DNA of 64,000 bases from an uncultured Bacilli bacterium (GTDB taxonomy: Bacteria; Bacillota_I; Bacilli_A; RF39; UBA660), in NCBI GenBank assembly GCA_947629655.1, contig CANREL010000007.1:1-64000 (forward strand), read 5' to 3'. The notes under the pieces are model-generated. The model was not told where the DNA came from. It searched no databases and saw only the letters and a program-made list of their open reading frames with translations. Shown here in pieces: positions 17,210-25,535 of the stretch (positions are counted from its first letter, which is position 1; each line of letters begins with the position of its first letter). Both the position numbers and the translations under genes were made by a program.

Positions 17210-17427
17210 GATTCATCCTCAGTTATTAGTACTTTTCGGGGATTAATGCCATTTGCTGGACCAATGACTCCGTTAGACTCTAATTCATCAATTATGCGCA
17301 TGGCACGATTATATCCAATCTTAAATTTGCGTTGTAAAAAACTGGCACTAGCTTTTCCCTGTTCAATTACATATTTTTTACTTTCTTCATATAGAGGATC
17401 TATATCTTTATAAATACTTCTTTCCAT
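17206..17427 (-). CDS. stand-alone FtsK gamma (KOPS-reading) winged-helix domain
   Basis: 73 residues from ATG 17427, with AAGGAGAT upstream; a longer frame upstream lacks a site and runs into the nagZ-like terminator. The sequence is almost entirely the FtsK/SpoIIIE gamma domain, with [10 protein letters not shown]-x-I-G-Y-N-R-A-x-R-I-I-D-E-L-E-x-x-G-x-(I/V)-G-P-A-x-G-x-x-P-R-x-V-L. In FtsK this domain reads polar KOPS/SRS octamers and contacts XerD. Here it has no motor or linker. A free gamma domain could bind the same DNA sites as a regulator or decoy. It is overlapped by the queuosine-precursor transporter gene. Confidence 0.85.
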   Translation of the reverse strand: MERSIYKDIDPLYEESKKYVIEQGKASASFLQRKFKIGYNRAMRIIDELESNGVIGPANGINPRKVLITEDES

Positions 17428-17472
17428 ACCTATCTCCTTCTCATACATAAATTTTATCAAAAAAAGAAAAAA

Positions 17473-17487
17473 AGGACAATTTGTCCT
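17473..17487 (-). terminator. terminator of the GH3 gene
   Basis: AGGACAA-T-TTGTCCT palindrome followed on the minus strand by a long T run (TTTTTTTCTTTTTTT). It overlaps nothing essential downstream of the stop codon at 17491. Confidence 0.85.
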
Positions 17488-17490
17488 CAA

Positions 17491-18858
17491 TCATTTTTGA
17501 TTTTCGTATATCATACCTTTATAGTATTTCCAAGCGATAACTCTGAAAGCAGCATGATTAATAGTATCTTCATCTAGAGTACCATCTTGAAGAGCTTTTT
17601 TTATCTCATCAAAACTCTTTTTATAATCAGTAGTAATCAATATATCATTACCAGCTTGGATGGCTTTAACAGCGACATTTTCTATTTTAGAGACCGCTCC
17701 CATATCTAAATCATCTGTAATAATTACACCTGTAAAGTCTAGTTCATCGCGTAACAAAGCATGAATAGTTCGCGAAAGAGAAGCAGCATTATCTTTGTCA
17801 ATGTTAGTGACAGTGTTATGACTGACTAAAACAGCTTCAGCACCTGCATCAATTCCTGCTTCAAAAGGTGGAATATCATTTTTTAAGATACTTTCATAAG
17901 AACGATTATCAGTAGCGGCACTAGTATGGGTATCCGCATTATTTCCATAACCTGGGAAATGTTTTAAAGTGTAGGAAACGCCTTTGCCCTTACTTGCTTC
18001 AATCACGGTCTTTGCAAAGTTGGAAGTGGTATCAGTATTTTCTTGTAAACTTCGCGAATACATGTAATCACTTGGACTAGTACTGACGTCAACAACTGGG
18101 GCAAGGTTGACATTTAGTCCGAGATTGTTCAAAAATTCACTTTTTTCAATCGTATCTTTTTTTATTAAATCCAATCCCCCTTCTTTATATAAAGCACTTG
18201 GAGATTTAAATTTGGCATTTCTAAGTTTGGAGTTACTACTAGCTCTAACGACGGTTCCACCCTCTTCATCAACAGCAGTCAAAGCCGGTATTTTAGCATT
18301 CTTTTGAACGTTTTCTAGCATCGTTTTAACTTCTTGTTCCGTCTTATCTTTAAAGTCACGAGCAAATAGGACATAACCACCGAATTGATATTCTTTCATG
18401 ATGCGAATAGCTTCACTATCGCTTTCAGGATATCTGACAAGTAACAATTGAGATATTTTCTCATCCATGGTCATTTCCTTTAATTTATTATAAGCGAGTG
18501 TATAATAATCACTAAATATTCCATCATCTAACCAATCAGGAGAGATGTCATCTTTTGGTTCTTCTTCTTTTATGTCTTTGGCTTCAACTAGTTTAATTTC
18601 AACTACTTTAGCACCTTCCTCTAACAAACCTGTATATTCAATTACTACTTTGGAACCGACATCAAAAGTCGTATTTATTTCATTGAATGTATAAGTCGCA
18701 TCATTTTCATCTATTACAGTTATACTATTATCATTTTTAGATAAAATAGTAGCTTCAATACTACTAGTCTTTTTCAAATCGCGATTCATGTTAAAAAACG
18801 CAATTCCTCCTAATAAAATTACTATGAGAACGATAGCTATAATACATTTATTATTCAT
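17491..18858 (-). CDS. membrane-anchored GH3 family beta-N-acetylhexosaminidase (NagZ-like)
   Basis: 455 residues from ATG 18858 (AGGGTGAT upstream). A signal anchor (about 4-22) is followed by a small beta domain (30-95) and a linker, then the GH3 barrel (about 120-450). Motifs are KHFPGYG at 299-305, D309-x-H311 (the NagZ acid/base loop D-S-H is D-T-H here), and ITDDLDMGAV at 380-389 with the nucleophile Asp. The usual KHFPGHG has Tyr in place of the second His. It would remove N-acetylglucosamine from peptidoglycan fragments outside the cell. Own terminator, single-gene transcript. Confidence 0.88.
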   Translation of the reverse strand: MNNKCIIAIVLIVILLGGIAFFNMNRDLKKTSSIEATILSKNDNSITVIDENDATYTFNEINTTFDVGSKVVIEYTGLLEEGAKVVEIKLVEAKDIKEEEPKDDISPDWLDDGIFSDYYTLAYNKLKEMTMDEKISQLLLVRYPESDSEAIRIMKEYQFGGYVLFARDFKDKTEQEVKTMLENVQKNAKIPALTAVDEEGGTVVRASSNSKLRNAKFKSPSALYKEGGLDLIKKDTIEKSEFLNNLGLNVNLAPVVDVSTSPSDYMYSRSLQENTDTTSNFAKTVIEASKGKGVSYTLKHFPGYGNNADTHTSAATDNRSYESILKNDIPPFEAGIDAGAEAVLVSHNTVTNIDKDNAASLSRTIHALLRDELDFTGVIITDDLDMGAVSKIENVAVKAIQAGNDILITTDYKKSFDEIKKALQDGTLDEDTINHAAFRVIAWKYYKGMIYENQK

Positions 18859-18903
18859 CTTTATCACCCTATTACACTACTATGATTTTAAAATCTTTTT
18901 ATG

Positions 18904-19413
18904 TTATTTTTTTAATAAAACCTTCCCAATATGATCAGAGATTAAATAGTCACTGACATCTTCATTAGATAATTCGTCAATCACACCATCTAATTTGCCA
19001 AAAATGGAATCAATTTTTTTAGCGCGTTCTGATTTTTCTCCTCTTTTGATATCTTCAAAAGAAATCGTATCATCTTCTTTAATACTTCGCGATACAAAAT
19101 AAGTGTTTTCTCTTTCATTTGAACGACCAATTTCATAAACATTACCATTATAACTGACACTATAAGAACGTCCTGATTCACTCTTTTTAGCTTTTAAATA
19201 ATTCATTCTAGCATAACTATCGACAGCGTCAAATAAAACATCTAAAAAAGAAACCATTTGATGATCTTCGATTGATATCTCTTCTTTACAATCAACCCAA
19301 CTATCATCACTAAAATTATTAAATTCTTCAGTAAAATTCTCAAGCCAATTCATGTAACGATCACTCTTAACTATTTCTCTAGACAATTCATCACAATCCA
19401 TGAAACACATCAT
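18904..19413 (-). CDS. hypothetical cytosolic protein
   Basis: 169 residues, acidic, with no membrane segment and no family I recognise. GGGAGG precedes ATG 19413 by nine bases, and a TGATATAAT extended -10 (19439-19447) lies directly upstream, so it is a real gene. The middle holds a predicted beta meander (SYSVSYNGNVYEIG) and a C-terminal helical part. It lies between the GH3 gene and the ArsP_2-like permease gene but is transcribed from its own promoter. Confidence 0.6.
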   Translation of the reverse strand: MMCFMDCDELSREIVKSDRYMNWLENFTEEFNNFSDDSWVDCKEEISIEDHQMVSFLDVLFDAVDSYARMNYLKAKKSESGRSYSVSYNGNVYEIGRSNERENTYFVSRSIKEDDTISFEDIKRGEKSERAKKIDSIFGKLDGVIDELSNEDVSDYLISDHIGKVLLKK

Positions 19414-19454
19414 ACCTATAAACCTCCCTATTTATATCATTATATCATAAAATA

Positions 19455-19493
19455 AAACTCAGAAAAATTAATTCATTTTAATTTTCTGAGTTT
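19455..19493 (-). terminator. terminator of the ArsP_2-like permease gene
   Basis: AAACTCAGAAAA-type arms pair with TTTTCTGAGTTT around a short AT loop, followed on the minus strand by TTTTATTTTA. Confidence 0.88.
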
Positions 19494-19497
19494 AAAA

Positions 19498-20352
19498 TCA
19501 TATGAATAACTCTATCAATTCAATCACGATTCCACTAAAGGCCCCAATTAGATAAATTAGAGATAGAATCATTAGATTTTCACGAATATTTCGATTAGAT
19601 TTAAATAAAACTAATAGAGCAACTCCACTACCCGTCAACAATCCCGAAACAGCACTTGATAAATTGATAGCACCTCGTAAATAAAGTTCTGTCAAGATGA
19701 CACTAGCACTACAATTGGGAATCAAGCCGACTACACTAGATATAAAAGGACTGAAGATACTATTTTTCATAAAGATTTTTTCAATGTATTCATTGCCTAA
19801 ATACTGCATGATTGTATTTAGAACAAATGATACGATCATTATGAAGAAAATAGTTTTCAAAGTATGAGTGAGAGCTGCTTTAAAGATGTTTTCCTTTTCA
19901 CAATGACAATGTTCATCATGACAAATAGAATAATCTTCTTTTTTTAATTCCTTTTTTGTTCTTTTACGAAGAACTAAATCGATTATGAACCCCGCTGTCA
20001 TACCAATAAAAAACTTAATCAACAACAATTCAAAAATAACACTAAAATTAGCTTTTTGCGTTATTAGAATTGGTAACATTTCATCACTAGTAGATAGATA
20101 AATAGATATTAATGTACCAAGTGATATTATTCTAGTTATGTAGAGATTAGTTGCTAAAACAGAAAATCCACATTGGGGAAAGATACCTAATACACTTCCT
20201 AATAATGGTCCAAGTTTCCCTGACTTTTCAATAATTTTCTTACTCTTTTTATTAAGTTTATGTTCAACGTATTCAATTAGTAAAAAAGCGAGAAAAAGAA
20301 ATGGCAATATTTTTAACGTATCTATTAAAGTATCTAAAATAATATCCAACAT
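19498..20352 (-). CDS. ArsP_2-like permease (putative heavy-metal/manganese exporter)
   Basis: 284 residues from ATG 20352 (AGAGG eight bases upstream); a GTG at 20361 has no site. There are about eight to ten hydrophobic segments in two related halves, each carrying a P-x-C motif in a re-entrant loop: GIFPQCGFS (about 60-68) and GLIPNCSAS (about 210-218). A central cytosolic loop has a His/Cys cluster, CHDEHCHCEKE, that could bind metal. This is the layout of the 10-TM ArsP_2 family, often annotated as a putative manganese transporter. It would sit in the cytoplasmic membrane; the transported ion is not known. Confidence 0.8.
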   Translation of the reverse strand: MLDIILDTLIDTLKILPFLFLAFLLIEYVEHKLNKKSKKIIEKSGKLGPLLGSVLGIFPQCGFSVLATNLYITRIISLGTLISIYLSTSDEMLPILITQKANFSVIFELLLIKFFIGMTAGFIIDLVLRKRTKKELKKEDYSICHDEHCHCEKENIFKAALTHTLKTIFFIMIVSFVLNTIMQYLGNEYIEKIFMKNSIFSPFISSVVGLIPNCSASVILTELYLRGAINLSSAVSGLLTGSGVALLVLFKSNRNIRENLMILSLIYLIGAFSGIVIELIELFI

Positions 20353-20422
20353 ATTCTCCACCTCTTAACTTTGCATATAGATTATAGCAATTTAAAAAGA
20401 TAAAAGCAATATTTAAAAAAAT

Positions 20423-20468
20423 AAAAGATTCTTAAACACAATATACATACCATGTCTAAGAATCTTTT
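20423..20468 (-). terminator. terminator of the DUF378 gene
   Basis: Twelve-pair stem AAAAGATTCTTA/TAAGAATCTTTT enclosing a 22-base loop. On the minus strand a T-rich tail follows. It abuts the stop codon. Confidence 0.75.
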
Positions 20469-20672
20469 TTATTTACTTGGCTCATAATGGTAAAATAATA
20501 ACATTATATTAGCAAGACCAGCTATACCAACTAGAATGTAGATGATTCTTTCAATCATATCTACTCCACCAGTTATCATTTCTACTAAATTGAAATCTAG
20601 TAATCCAATTAAGCCCCAATTAATTGCTCCAATAATAGTTAATACTAAAGCAACTTTTTGAAACATTTCCAT
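20469..20672 (-). CDS. DUF378 family small membrane protein
   Basis: 67 residues with two TM segments. The first carries the family signature 'L-x-I-I-G-A-I-N-W-G-L-I-G-L-L-x-F-N-L-V', followed by I-Y-I-L-V-G-I-A-G-L in the second. DUF378 proteins are widespread in Firmicutes and have no known function. AGGAGG precedes ATG 20672. It probably has its own transcript and terminator. Confidence 0.9.
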   Translation of the reverse strand: MEMFQKVALVLTIIGAINWGLIGLLDFNLVEMITGGVDMIERIIYILVGIAGLANIMLLFYHYEPSK

Positions 20673-20713
20673 TTTCTTACCTCCTACATATATATTTGGT
20701 AAAAAAACGTATT

Positions 20714-21322
20714 TTATTCATCTTTTAAATATTTTTTTATGTAATTTGTAAATACTATTAAATAGATTGCTGAAACTATGAATCCACACAATACATCAGT
20801 AAAGTAATGAACTCCTAAATATATTCTTGTCAATCCTATCACAAATATTAATATTGATAATGTTATCGTCAATATTCTTTTAGTATTTTTTGACAAATTA
20901 CTAATTTGAATTAGAAAGATCAAGAAACCATAAAAACCGAAAGCCGCCATGGCATGACCTGATGGAAAACTAAAACCACTCTCTTGAATGAGATGTTCAT
21001 ATACTGGACGTGGTCTTTGAATTATATTTTTTAAAACTTGATTGATAACGACGATATTTATCATATTAGTAGTTATTAATAATGGATATATCTTTCTTTT
21101 AAAGATGATGAAAAATATTATCATCAAAAGTACTAAAAATGTTGTACTACTCAAATCAGTTATCACTTTAATAACATCGGTAAGTGTCGCATTTTTTAAA
21201 CTTATCAAAACATTATAGACGATTTCGTCAATGTGAAAACCACTACAATTCTTTACAGCTAATGTCAACACTATAAAACAAAAAATTAAAATTCCTAAAA
21301 CTATTTTACTAACCCTTTTCAT
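20714..21322 (-). CDS. PAP2 family membrane phosphatase
   Basis: 202 residues with about six TM segments. All three catalytic blocks of the PAP2 superfamily are present: K-N-I-I-Q-R-P-R-P (about 102-110), P-S-G-H (about 123-126) and T-R-I-Y-L-G-V-H-Y-x-x-D (about 160-171). Such enzymes dephosphorylate undecaprenyl pyrophosphate or phosphatidic acid outside the membrane; which one is uncertain. The stop of the upstream papain-like gene is one base from its start, so the two form an operon. Confidence 0.9.
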   Translation of the reverse strand: MKRVSKIVLGILIFCFIVLTLAVKNCSGFHIDEIVYNVLISLKNATLTDVIKVITDLSSTTFLVLLMIIFFIIFKRKIYPLLITTNMINIVVINQVLKNIIQRPRPVYEHLIQESGFSFPSGHAMAAFGFYGFLIFLIQISNLSKNTKRILTITLSILIFVIGLTRIYLGVHYFTDVLCGFIVSAIYLIVFTNYIKKYLKDE

Positions 21323-21323
21323 T

Positions 21324-21854
21324 TTACAATCCCTCTAAATAATTAATAATCTTTCCTTCATAAATTAAATCTAATTTAGGAATACTTTTAATATCCCTCG
21401 GTTTTATCAAAGAATAGTCTTTTTTAAAATCATAAATCTTACTATCACTCAATATTTTACCAACGAATTGACTGCACACAAAGTGATGACTTCGATGATA
21501 AATTCTATTAAATTTTATATGGACTAAACCTTTGATATTATAATGATATTCGTTTTGATAATCTTTGTACTTCTTCAATTCTCGACGCAACTGATGATAT
21601 TCTTTTCGCGTAATTGGCAATTCATATATTTGACAGATAGCTCCTTGAAAGAAACTAGTAATGAGCTTCATATCTTCCTTTACGAAACCACATGGAAACA
21701 TGCGTTTTGGATTTTTTCTTCCAAAGCTATAAACTTCTTTTAAATTTTCATCAATTGAGATACTTACATGTACATACTTTTCACCAAGAATATATTTTAA
21801 AAATGTTGAAAAATATGTACCTGTATACGAGAATATAATATATATATTCTTCAT
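21324..21854 (-). CDS. YiiX/YebB-like permuted papain-fold amidase
   Basis: 176 residues. The first block has 'Y-V-H-V-S-I-S-I-D' with the presumed catalytic His, and the later block 'H-H-F-V-C-S-Q-F-V-G' holds the presumed Cys (about 125-134). This His-before-Cys order is that of circularly permuted NlpC/P60 (YiiX-like) enzymes, which act on lipids or peptides at membranes. There is no signal peptide, so it is probably cytosolic or peripheral. It lies upstream of the PAP2 gene with one base between them and just downstream of prsW, suggesting one envelope operon (prsW, this gene, PAP2). Confidence 0.7.
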   Translation of the reverse strand: MKNIYIIFSYTGTYFSTFLKYILGEKYVHVSISIDENLKEVYSFGRKNPKRMFPCGFVKEDMKLITSFFQGAICQIYELPITRKEYHQLRRELKKYKDYQNEYHYNIKGLVHIKFNRIYHRSHHFVCSQFVGKILSDSKIYDFKKDYSLIKPRDIKSIPKLDLIYEGKIINYLEGL

Positions 21855-21862
21855 TTTACCTC

Positions 21863-22720
21863 CTAATAATTTTTCTTACCGCAGTTACTACATATTGGTC
21901 CATTAAGCACATTTCCACACTGCGAACAATATCGAGGTGGAACATTCATGTTGGCATTATTACCAAAAGCGTTATATATACCACCTAAATTATTCTCATT
22001 AGGGAATAAAAGTGTCGGTATTTTAGACATTCTCTTCACTTTTGACATGGCAAAACAGAATAAGAAAATGGCAAACGCAAGGAATAATAACATTGAATAA
22101 TCAAAATTGAGCATTAATAAATAATCAAAGAGAAAATGACAAGTTGCTGGTATTAAAACACTTAAGAACAGATATTTTTTACTCTTATCTTCGACTTTGT
22201 TAATTGATGTCAACTTAGCTAAACCCAAATAGTAACCCATCATCACACCGAAAAAGGCATGACCTGGAACAGAAAAGATCATTCTTATAAAAGCGGTTGA
22301 AATAGCATCACCAAAAGTTTCATTTCCCAATACGTATAAAATGTTTTCAATCGTTGCGAAACCTAAAGATACAAACGCAGAATAGACGATGGCATCATAG
22401 ACGTGATTGAAAGCTGGCTCATTCCAAGCAGCGACATATGTAAAAATCCATTTTGAAATTTCTTCGATGAGAGCAATACCAAAAAAGACGTATATAGCTA
22501 AACTTAAAAAATCTAGACCTTCACCCGTTCCACTGAAAAAAGGAATTATAGCACCGAGAACAATGGTCAATATTATCGTTAAAAAAGTTGCTAAAACACC
22601 AAAAGCTAATAACTTGATCAATAATGATGCTGGTTCTTTTTCAATTTTATCGTTCTTGTAGATATAAGTTCCAAGAACAACAGTTGGTAAAATTGCTAAT
22701 ATCAAAAGGATAAAATCCAT
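21863..22720 (-). CDS. prsW: PrsW family intramembrane metalloprotease with C-terminal zinc ribbon
   Basis: 285 residues with about seven TM segments. PrsW/CAAX-type motifs are visible: EEISKW (about 88-93), the FATIEN block, HAFFGVMMGY and CHFLFDYLL. In B. subtilis PrsW starts site-1 cleavage of the anti-sigma factor RsiW. No anti-sigma gene is seen here. The extra C-terminus ends in a zinc ribbon, C-S-Q-C-G-x8-C-S-N-C-G. It is the first gene of a likely operon with the papain-like and PAP2 genes. Two sequences resembling Spo0A boxes lie about 60-85 bp upstream, and a TGATATAAT extended -10 is at 22736-22744. Confidence 0.85.
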   Translation of the reverse strand: MDFILLILAILPTVVLGTYIYKNDKIEKEPASLLIKLLAFGVLATFLTIILTIVLGAIIPFFSGTGEGLDFLSLAIYVFFGIALIEEISKWIFTYVAAWNEPAFNHVYDAIVYSAFVSLGFATIENILYVLGNETFGDAISTAFIRMIFSVPGHAFFGVMMGYYLGLAKLTSINKVEDKSKKYLFLSVLIPATCHFLFDYLLMLNFDYSMLLFLAFAIFLFCFAMSKVKRMSKIPTLLFPNENNLGGIYNAFGNNANMNVPPRYCSQCGNVLNGPICSNCGKKNY

Positions 22721-22778
22721 ATCATCACCACTATAATTATATCATTTAAATGAAATAACTAAAGAATAAAATTAACAT

Positions 22779-22804
22779 TTTGTCGAAAAATCTCTATCGA
22801 CAAA
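22779..22804 (-). promoter_or_regulatory. Spo0A-like boxes (inverted pair) upstream of prsW
   Basis: TTTGTCGA and TCGACAAA form an 8-bp inverted repeat with a 10-base spacer; one arm reads TTTGTCGAA, a full Spo0A-box match, and the other TTTGTCGAT. They sit about 38 bp upstream of the prsW -10, an activator position, and just beyond the psd terminator. Confidence 0.5.
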
Positions 22805-22810
22805 TAAAAA

Positions 22811-22829
22811 AAAGCAATTATCTTGCTTT
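22811..22829 (-). terminator. terminator of the pssA-psd operon
   Basis: AAAGCAA-GATAA-TTGCTTT hairpin followed by TTTTTATTTG on the minus strand. The stop codon of psd lies in the loop. Confidence 0.85.
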
Positions 22830-23690
22830 CTTCGTTCCTATTTTAGTTCCCAATTTAACAATTGTCTCATAATTGTTTTCAGTATTTTTTAAAATTTCTT
22901 GATCGATGTCAACACGATTTTTCTCGATTAACAAGACGATGGTTGAACCACCAAACTCAAACATTCCCTTTTCTTCACCTTTGGTAAAGTTATACTCTTG
23001 ATGGTAGTTTTTTATGCGACCAATCATGATAGCACCAACTTCTACTTGTACGACCTCACCAAAATTTTCAGTTTTTAGAACCGTGTATTCACGAGCATTT
23101 CGTTTATAGATGTTATAATTTTCCAAAGCGATAGGACGAACGGTATGTAAAACACCTTTGATATATTTATTCTCTTTTTTACTACCATTGTCGATATAAC
23201 AATAACGATGATAATCATCAACACTCAATCGAAATATCAAACAATATCCATCTCTATACTTTTTGGCTAATTTATCATTTTTTAATAAATCTTCAACTCG
23301 ATAATATGAGTCCTTTATCTTAAAAATACTTTTATCATTTATTTTATATGCAGTCAACTTAGAATCGCATGGAGCGATTAGACTATTCTTTTTCATATCG
23401 ATTTTACGACTGGTATCATTTATCTTACGCGTAAAGAAATCATTATACGAAATATATTTGCGTTCTTCATACTCTGACACATCAATATTATTTTTCTTGA
23501 TGAAATGTCTTATCATGACAGCAGAAATTCGACTATCCATGAACCATCCAGCCATTTTAGAAATAGCGGGATTGATCAATACTTTTAAAAACATTCTACC
23601 AACAGCAGTATGATATAGAAATACTAATGAACCATTATTAATACCATTTATAGATGACTTTTCTCTTTGTGCTACCATTTCATTAACCAT
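22818..23690 (-). CDS. psd: phosphatidylserine decarboxylase
   Basis: 290 residues. The pro-enzyme self-cleavage motif appears as F-G-G-S-T (about 256-260; L-G-S-T or G-G-S-T in relatives), where the serine becomes the pyruvoyl group. Upstream family blocks include 'Y-x-S-Y-N-D-F-F-T-R' (about 80-89) and the D-Y-H-R-Y-C motif (about 160-165) with the decarboxylase His. It makes phosphatidylethanolamine at the membrane from the product of PssA. The gene overlaps the end of pssA by 19 bases and has no clear ribosome site of its own, so it relies on translational coupling. ATG 23678 is an alternative start. Confidence 0.93.
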   Translation of the reverse strand: MVNEMVAQREKSSINGINNGSLVFLYHTAVGRMFLKVLINPAISKMAGWFMDSRISAVMIRHFIKKNNIDVSEYEERKYISYNDFFTRKINDTSRKIDMKKNSLIAPCDSKLTAYKINDKSIFKIKDSYYRVEDLLKNDKLAKKYRDGYCLIFRLSVDDYHRYCYIDNGSKKENKYIKGVLHTVRPIALENYNIYKRNAREYTVLKTENFGEVVQVEVGAIMIGRIKNYHQEYNFTKGEEKGMFEFGGSTIVLLIEKNRVDIDQEILKNTENNYETIVKLGTKIGTKKAR

Positions 23691-24292
23691 ATCAATAACA
23701 ATATCTCAATTGCTCCAACAATTGTCATCATTATCATTCCCTTGATAGTTGGTTTCTTCACTTTAAATTTGAACAAGAATAGAAAAGATACCATCAATAG
23801 TACAAAAGCATATAAAATATGGAAATTACTTTTTATAAAGAATCTGAGAGCATACACAATGGGAATAATTAAGGCATCACTAGTAACAGGTAATCCTAAA
23901 TACTCTTTTCTGGTCTCACTCGTCTTCTTTTGTCTTGCCTCTTCTAAAACGTTAAAATAAGCCAATCTTATCAAAGCTGCTAAAATGAAAATGGACATGA
24001 TGGCAACTCCCCACCATTCATTTAATCCAACGTTGTAACCAATAATTGCTGGCAACACACCAAAGGCAACCAAATCACTTAGTGAATCGATTTGAATACC
24101 GAACTTTTTTTCTTCTTCCGTTCTTTTCATTGTCTTGGCAACTTTACCATCGAACATGTCACAGAATCCAGAAATCATCAAACACATTACAGCCCCAAAA
24201 ATATTGTCTTGAAAAGCGAAAGTAATACCAACAACTGATGAAATTAAACTCATATAAGTTAGGATAACTGTATAATTATAAAAACCCAACAT
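23672..24292 (-). CDS. pssA: CDP-diacylglycerol-serine O-phosphatidyltransferase
   Basis: 206 residues with about six to seven TM segments. The CDP-alcohol phosphotransferase motif D-G-x2-A-x9-G-x3-D-x3-D is readable as DGKVAK...FGIQIDSLSD (about 48-72). It makes phosphatidylserine in the membrane, which Psd then decarboxylates. GAGGTG precedes ATG 24292. The overlap with psd confirms a two-gene phosphatidylethanolamine operon. Confidence 0.94.
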   Translation of the reverse strand: MLGFYNYTVILTYMSLISSVVGITFAFQDNIFGAVMCLMISGFCDMFDGKVAKTMKRTEEEKKFGIQIDSLSDLVAFGVLPAIIGYNVGLNEWWGVAIMSIFILAALIRLAYFNVLEEARQKKTSETRKEYLGLPVTSDALIIPIVYALRFFIKSNFHILYAFVLLMVSFLFLFKFKVKKPTIKGMIMMTIVGAIEILLLIWLMKW

Positions 24293-24366
24293 AAGTACAC
24301 CTCTACAAAATATTTATCATCTTCTTAATTATACAATAAAATTACTCACAATAAAACAAAAAAATA

Positions 24367-24855
24367 CTATGATACCATTTTCTTTTTAATTTTTTGAGAT
24401 TCATCTTGTAACTTTTTAACTGATTCTTGCCACATAGTCATGTATTCACCTATCTTGTGATAATCAAAGTGACCACCATCATCATAACCATCTATGACCG
24501 CGATGGGCTCACCATAAGCAATTATTGGTTGCTCGTCTTTAGATATGACAACTGGCAAAATCCTCTTCCCCGTTTTTAAAGATATGAGAAATGGTACAAT
24601 GTTTAAGTGTTCATCATTTTGATTTTCGGTCACATAATTATATCTATCTTTATCCTGTGCAAAAGTTCGGTCATAAAGAGATCGCACATTGCCAAGATTC
24701 AAAGACAAAATGCCAACAGTATGTGACTCATTACTCAAAGGACAGATTATATACGTCTCTTTTTCATCAGGTCTATTCAAAGTTATCGAATCGTGATATT
24801 TTTGAAAAATACTGAATTCAACCATTAAATTAGTAATATGTCTTATACAATTCAT
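24367..24855 (-). CDS. hypothetical cytosolic protein
   Basis: 162 residues, with GAGGAGG before ATG 24855. No family is recognised. A central beta-rich part (TYIICPLSNESHTVGILSLN) and a short 'ILPVVISKDEQPIIAYGEPIAV' style strand-turn-strand could form a small SH3- or PUA-like barrel. The C-terminal 30 residues are a basic helix. No signal peptide. It lies between pssA and a lipoprotein gene with its own ribosome site. There is no clue to function. Confidence 0.6.
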   Translation of the reverse strand: MNCIRHITNLMVEFSIFQKYHDSITLNRPDEKETYIICPLSNESHTVGILSLNLGNVRSLYDRTFAQDKDRYNYVTENQNDEHLNIVPFLISLKTGKRILPVVISKDEQPIIAYGEPIAVIDGYDDGGHFDYHKIGEYMTMWQESVKKLQDESQKIKKKMVS

Positions 24856-24877
24856 AAAATCCTCCTCGCGATAAAAA

Positions 24878-24898
24878 AAAGATAAATCAATTATCTTT
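24878..24898 (-). terminator. terminator of the CHAP/lipoprotein operon
   Basis: AAAGATAA-TTGAT-TTATCTTT followed by TTTTT on the minus strand. It overlaps the stop of the lipoprotein gene. Confidence 0.85.
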
Positions 24899-25535
24899 CA
24901 TTTATTCTTTTAAGCATGATAACCATGGCAAATCCAGAACCGACTAGTAATATTACTAAAAGAACTTTTAACCACGTCGGTGTCACGGTATCACTTTTAA
25001 TACTTGCTTTTTTAACATCATTTTTAATTATTTGAAAAGTTATACCATCATCGCCAACAGCATCTTCAGTCAAATCCCAAATATATTTATTACCATCGAC
25101 TCTAGTAGCGTTATGAGATACAACAGTATTATCTGTCTCTAGAGTAAAAGTACTATTTTCTAGATGAGGACATGTAAAGCCACCATATAGAGATAGATAA
25201 TAAGTCTCATCTGTCTCATAATAATTAGCTAATCGAAAACATTCTGTCGTCGCTTTTAAATCTTCAAGAGTATCATTTTGTAAAACATGACTTATCTTTA
25301 CATCATATCTAGTACTTGATGGATCAAGTTCAAATTTTTCATCGCCTTCGATATCAGCATATAGGCCACTATCTTTTATAGTCTGATAAGTTGGATGAGC
25401 ATCATCTTCTTTGTCACCAGTAACTTCTACTGTTTCAGTAAAAGTTCCATCTTCGTATTTCAATGTATAATTAGCGGTACATCCAGTTGTCAAAAGAATT
25501 ACTATTAGAATTAATAAAACGTTTTTCTTCATCAT
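24891..25535 (-). CDS. lipoprotein with C-terminal membrane anchor
   Basis: 214 residues from ATG 25535, preceded by GGAG. The lipobox is LLTTGC (Cys about 20), followed by an extracellular domain of about 150 residues rich in Thr and Asp with three further Cys. A second TM lies near the C-terminus (about 187-205) followed by KRINER. The double anchor (lipid plus TM) is unusual. No family is recognised. The start overlaps the stop of the CHAP protein gene (GAATGATG), so both are made together and probably act at the envelope. Confidence 0.75.
   Translation of the reverse strand: MMKKNVLLILIVILLTTGCTANYTLKYEDGTFTETVEVTGDKEDDAHPTYQTIKDSGLYADIEGDEKFELDPSSTRYDVKISHVLQNDTLEDLKATTECFRLANYYETDETYYLSLYGGFTCPHLENSTFTLETDNTVVSHNATRVDGNKYIWDLTEDAVGDDGITFQIIKNDVKKASIKSDTVTPTWLKVLLVILLVGSGFAMVIMLKRINER

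Noticed and set aside
17091-17210. Search for a preQ1 riboswitch upstream of the queuosine-precursor transporter
   Set aside because: No aptamer signature is visible, and the gene overlaps the FtsK-gamma gene, leaving no leader.
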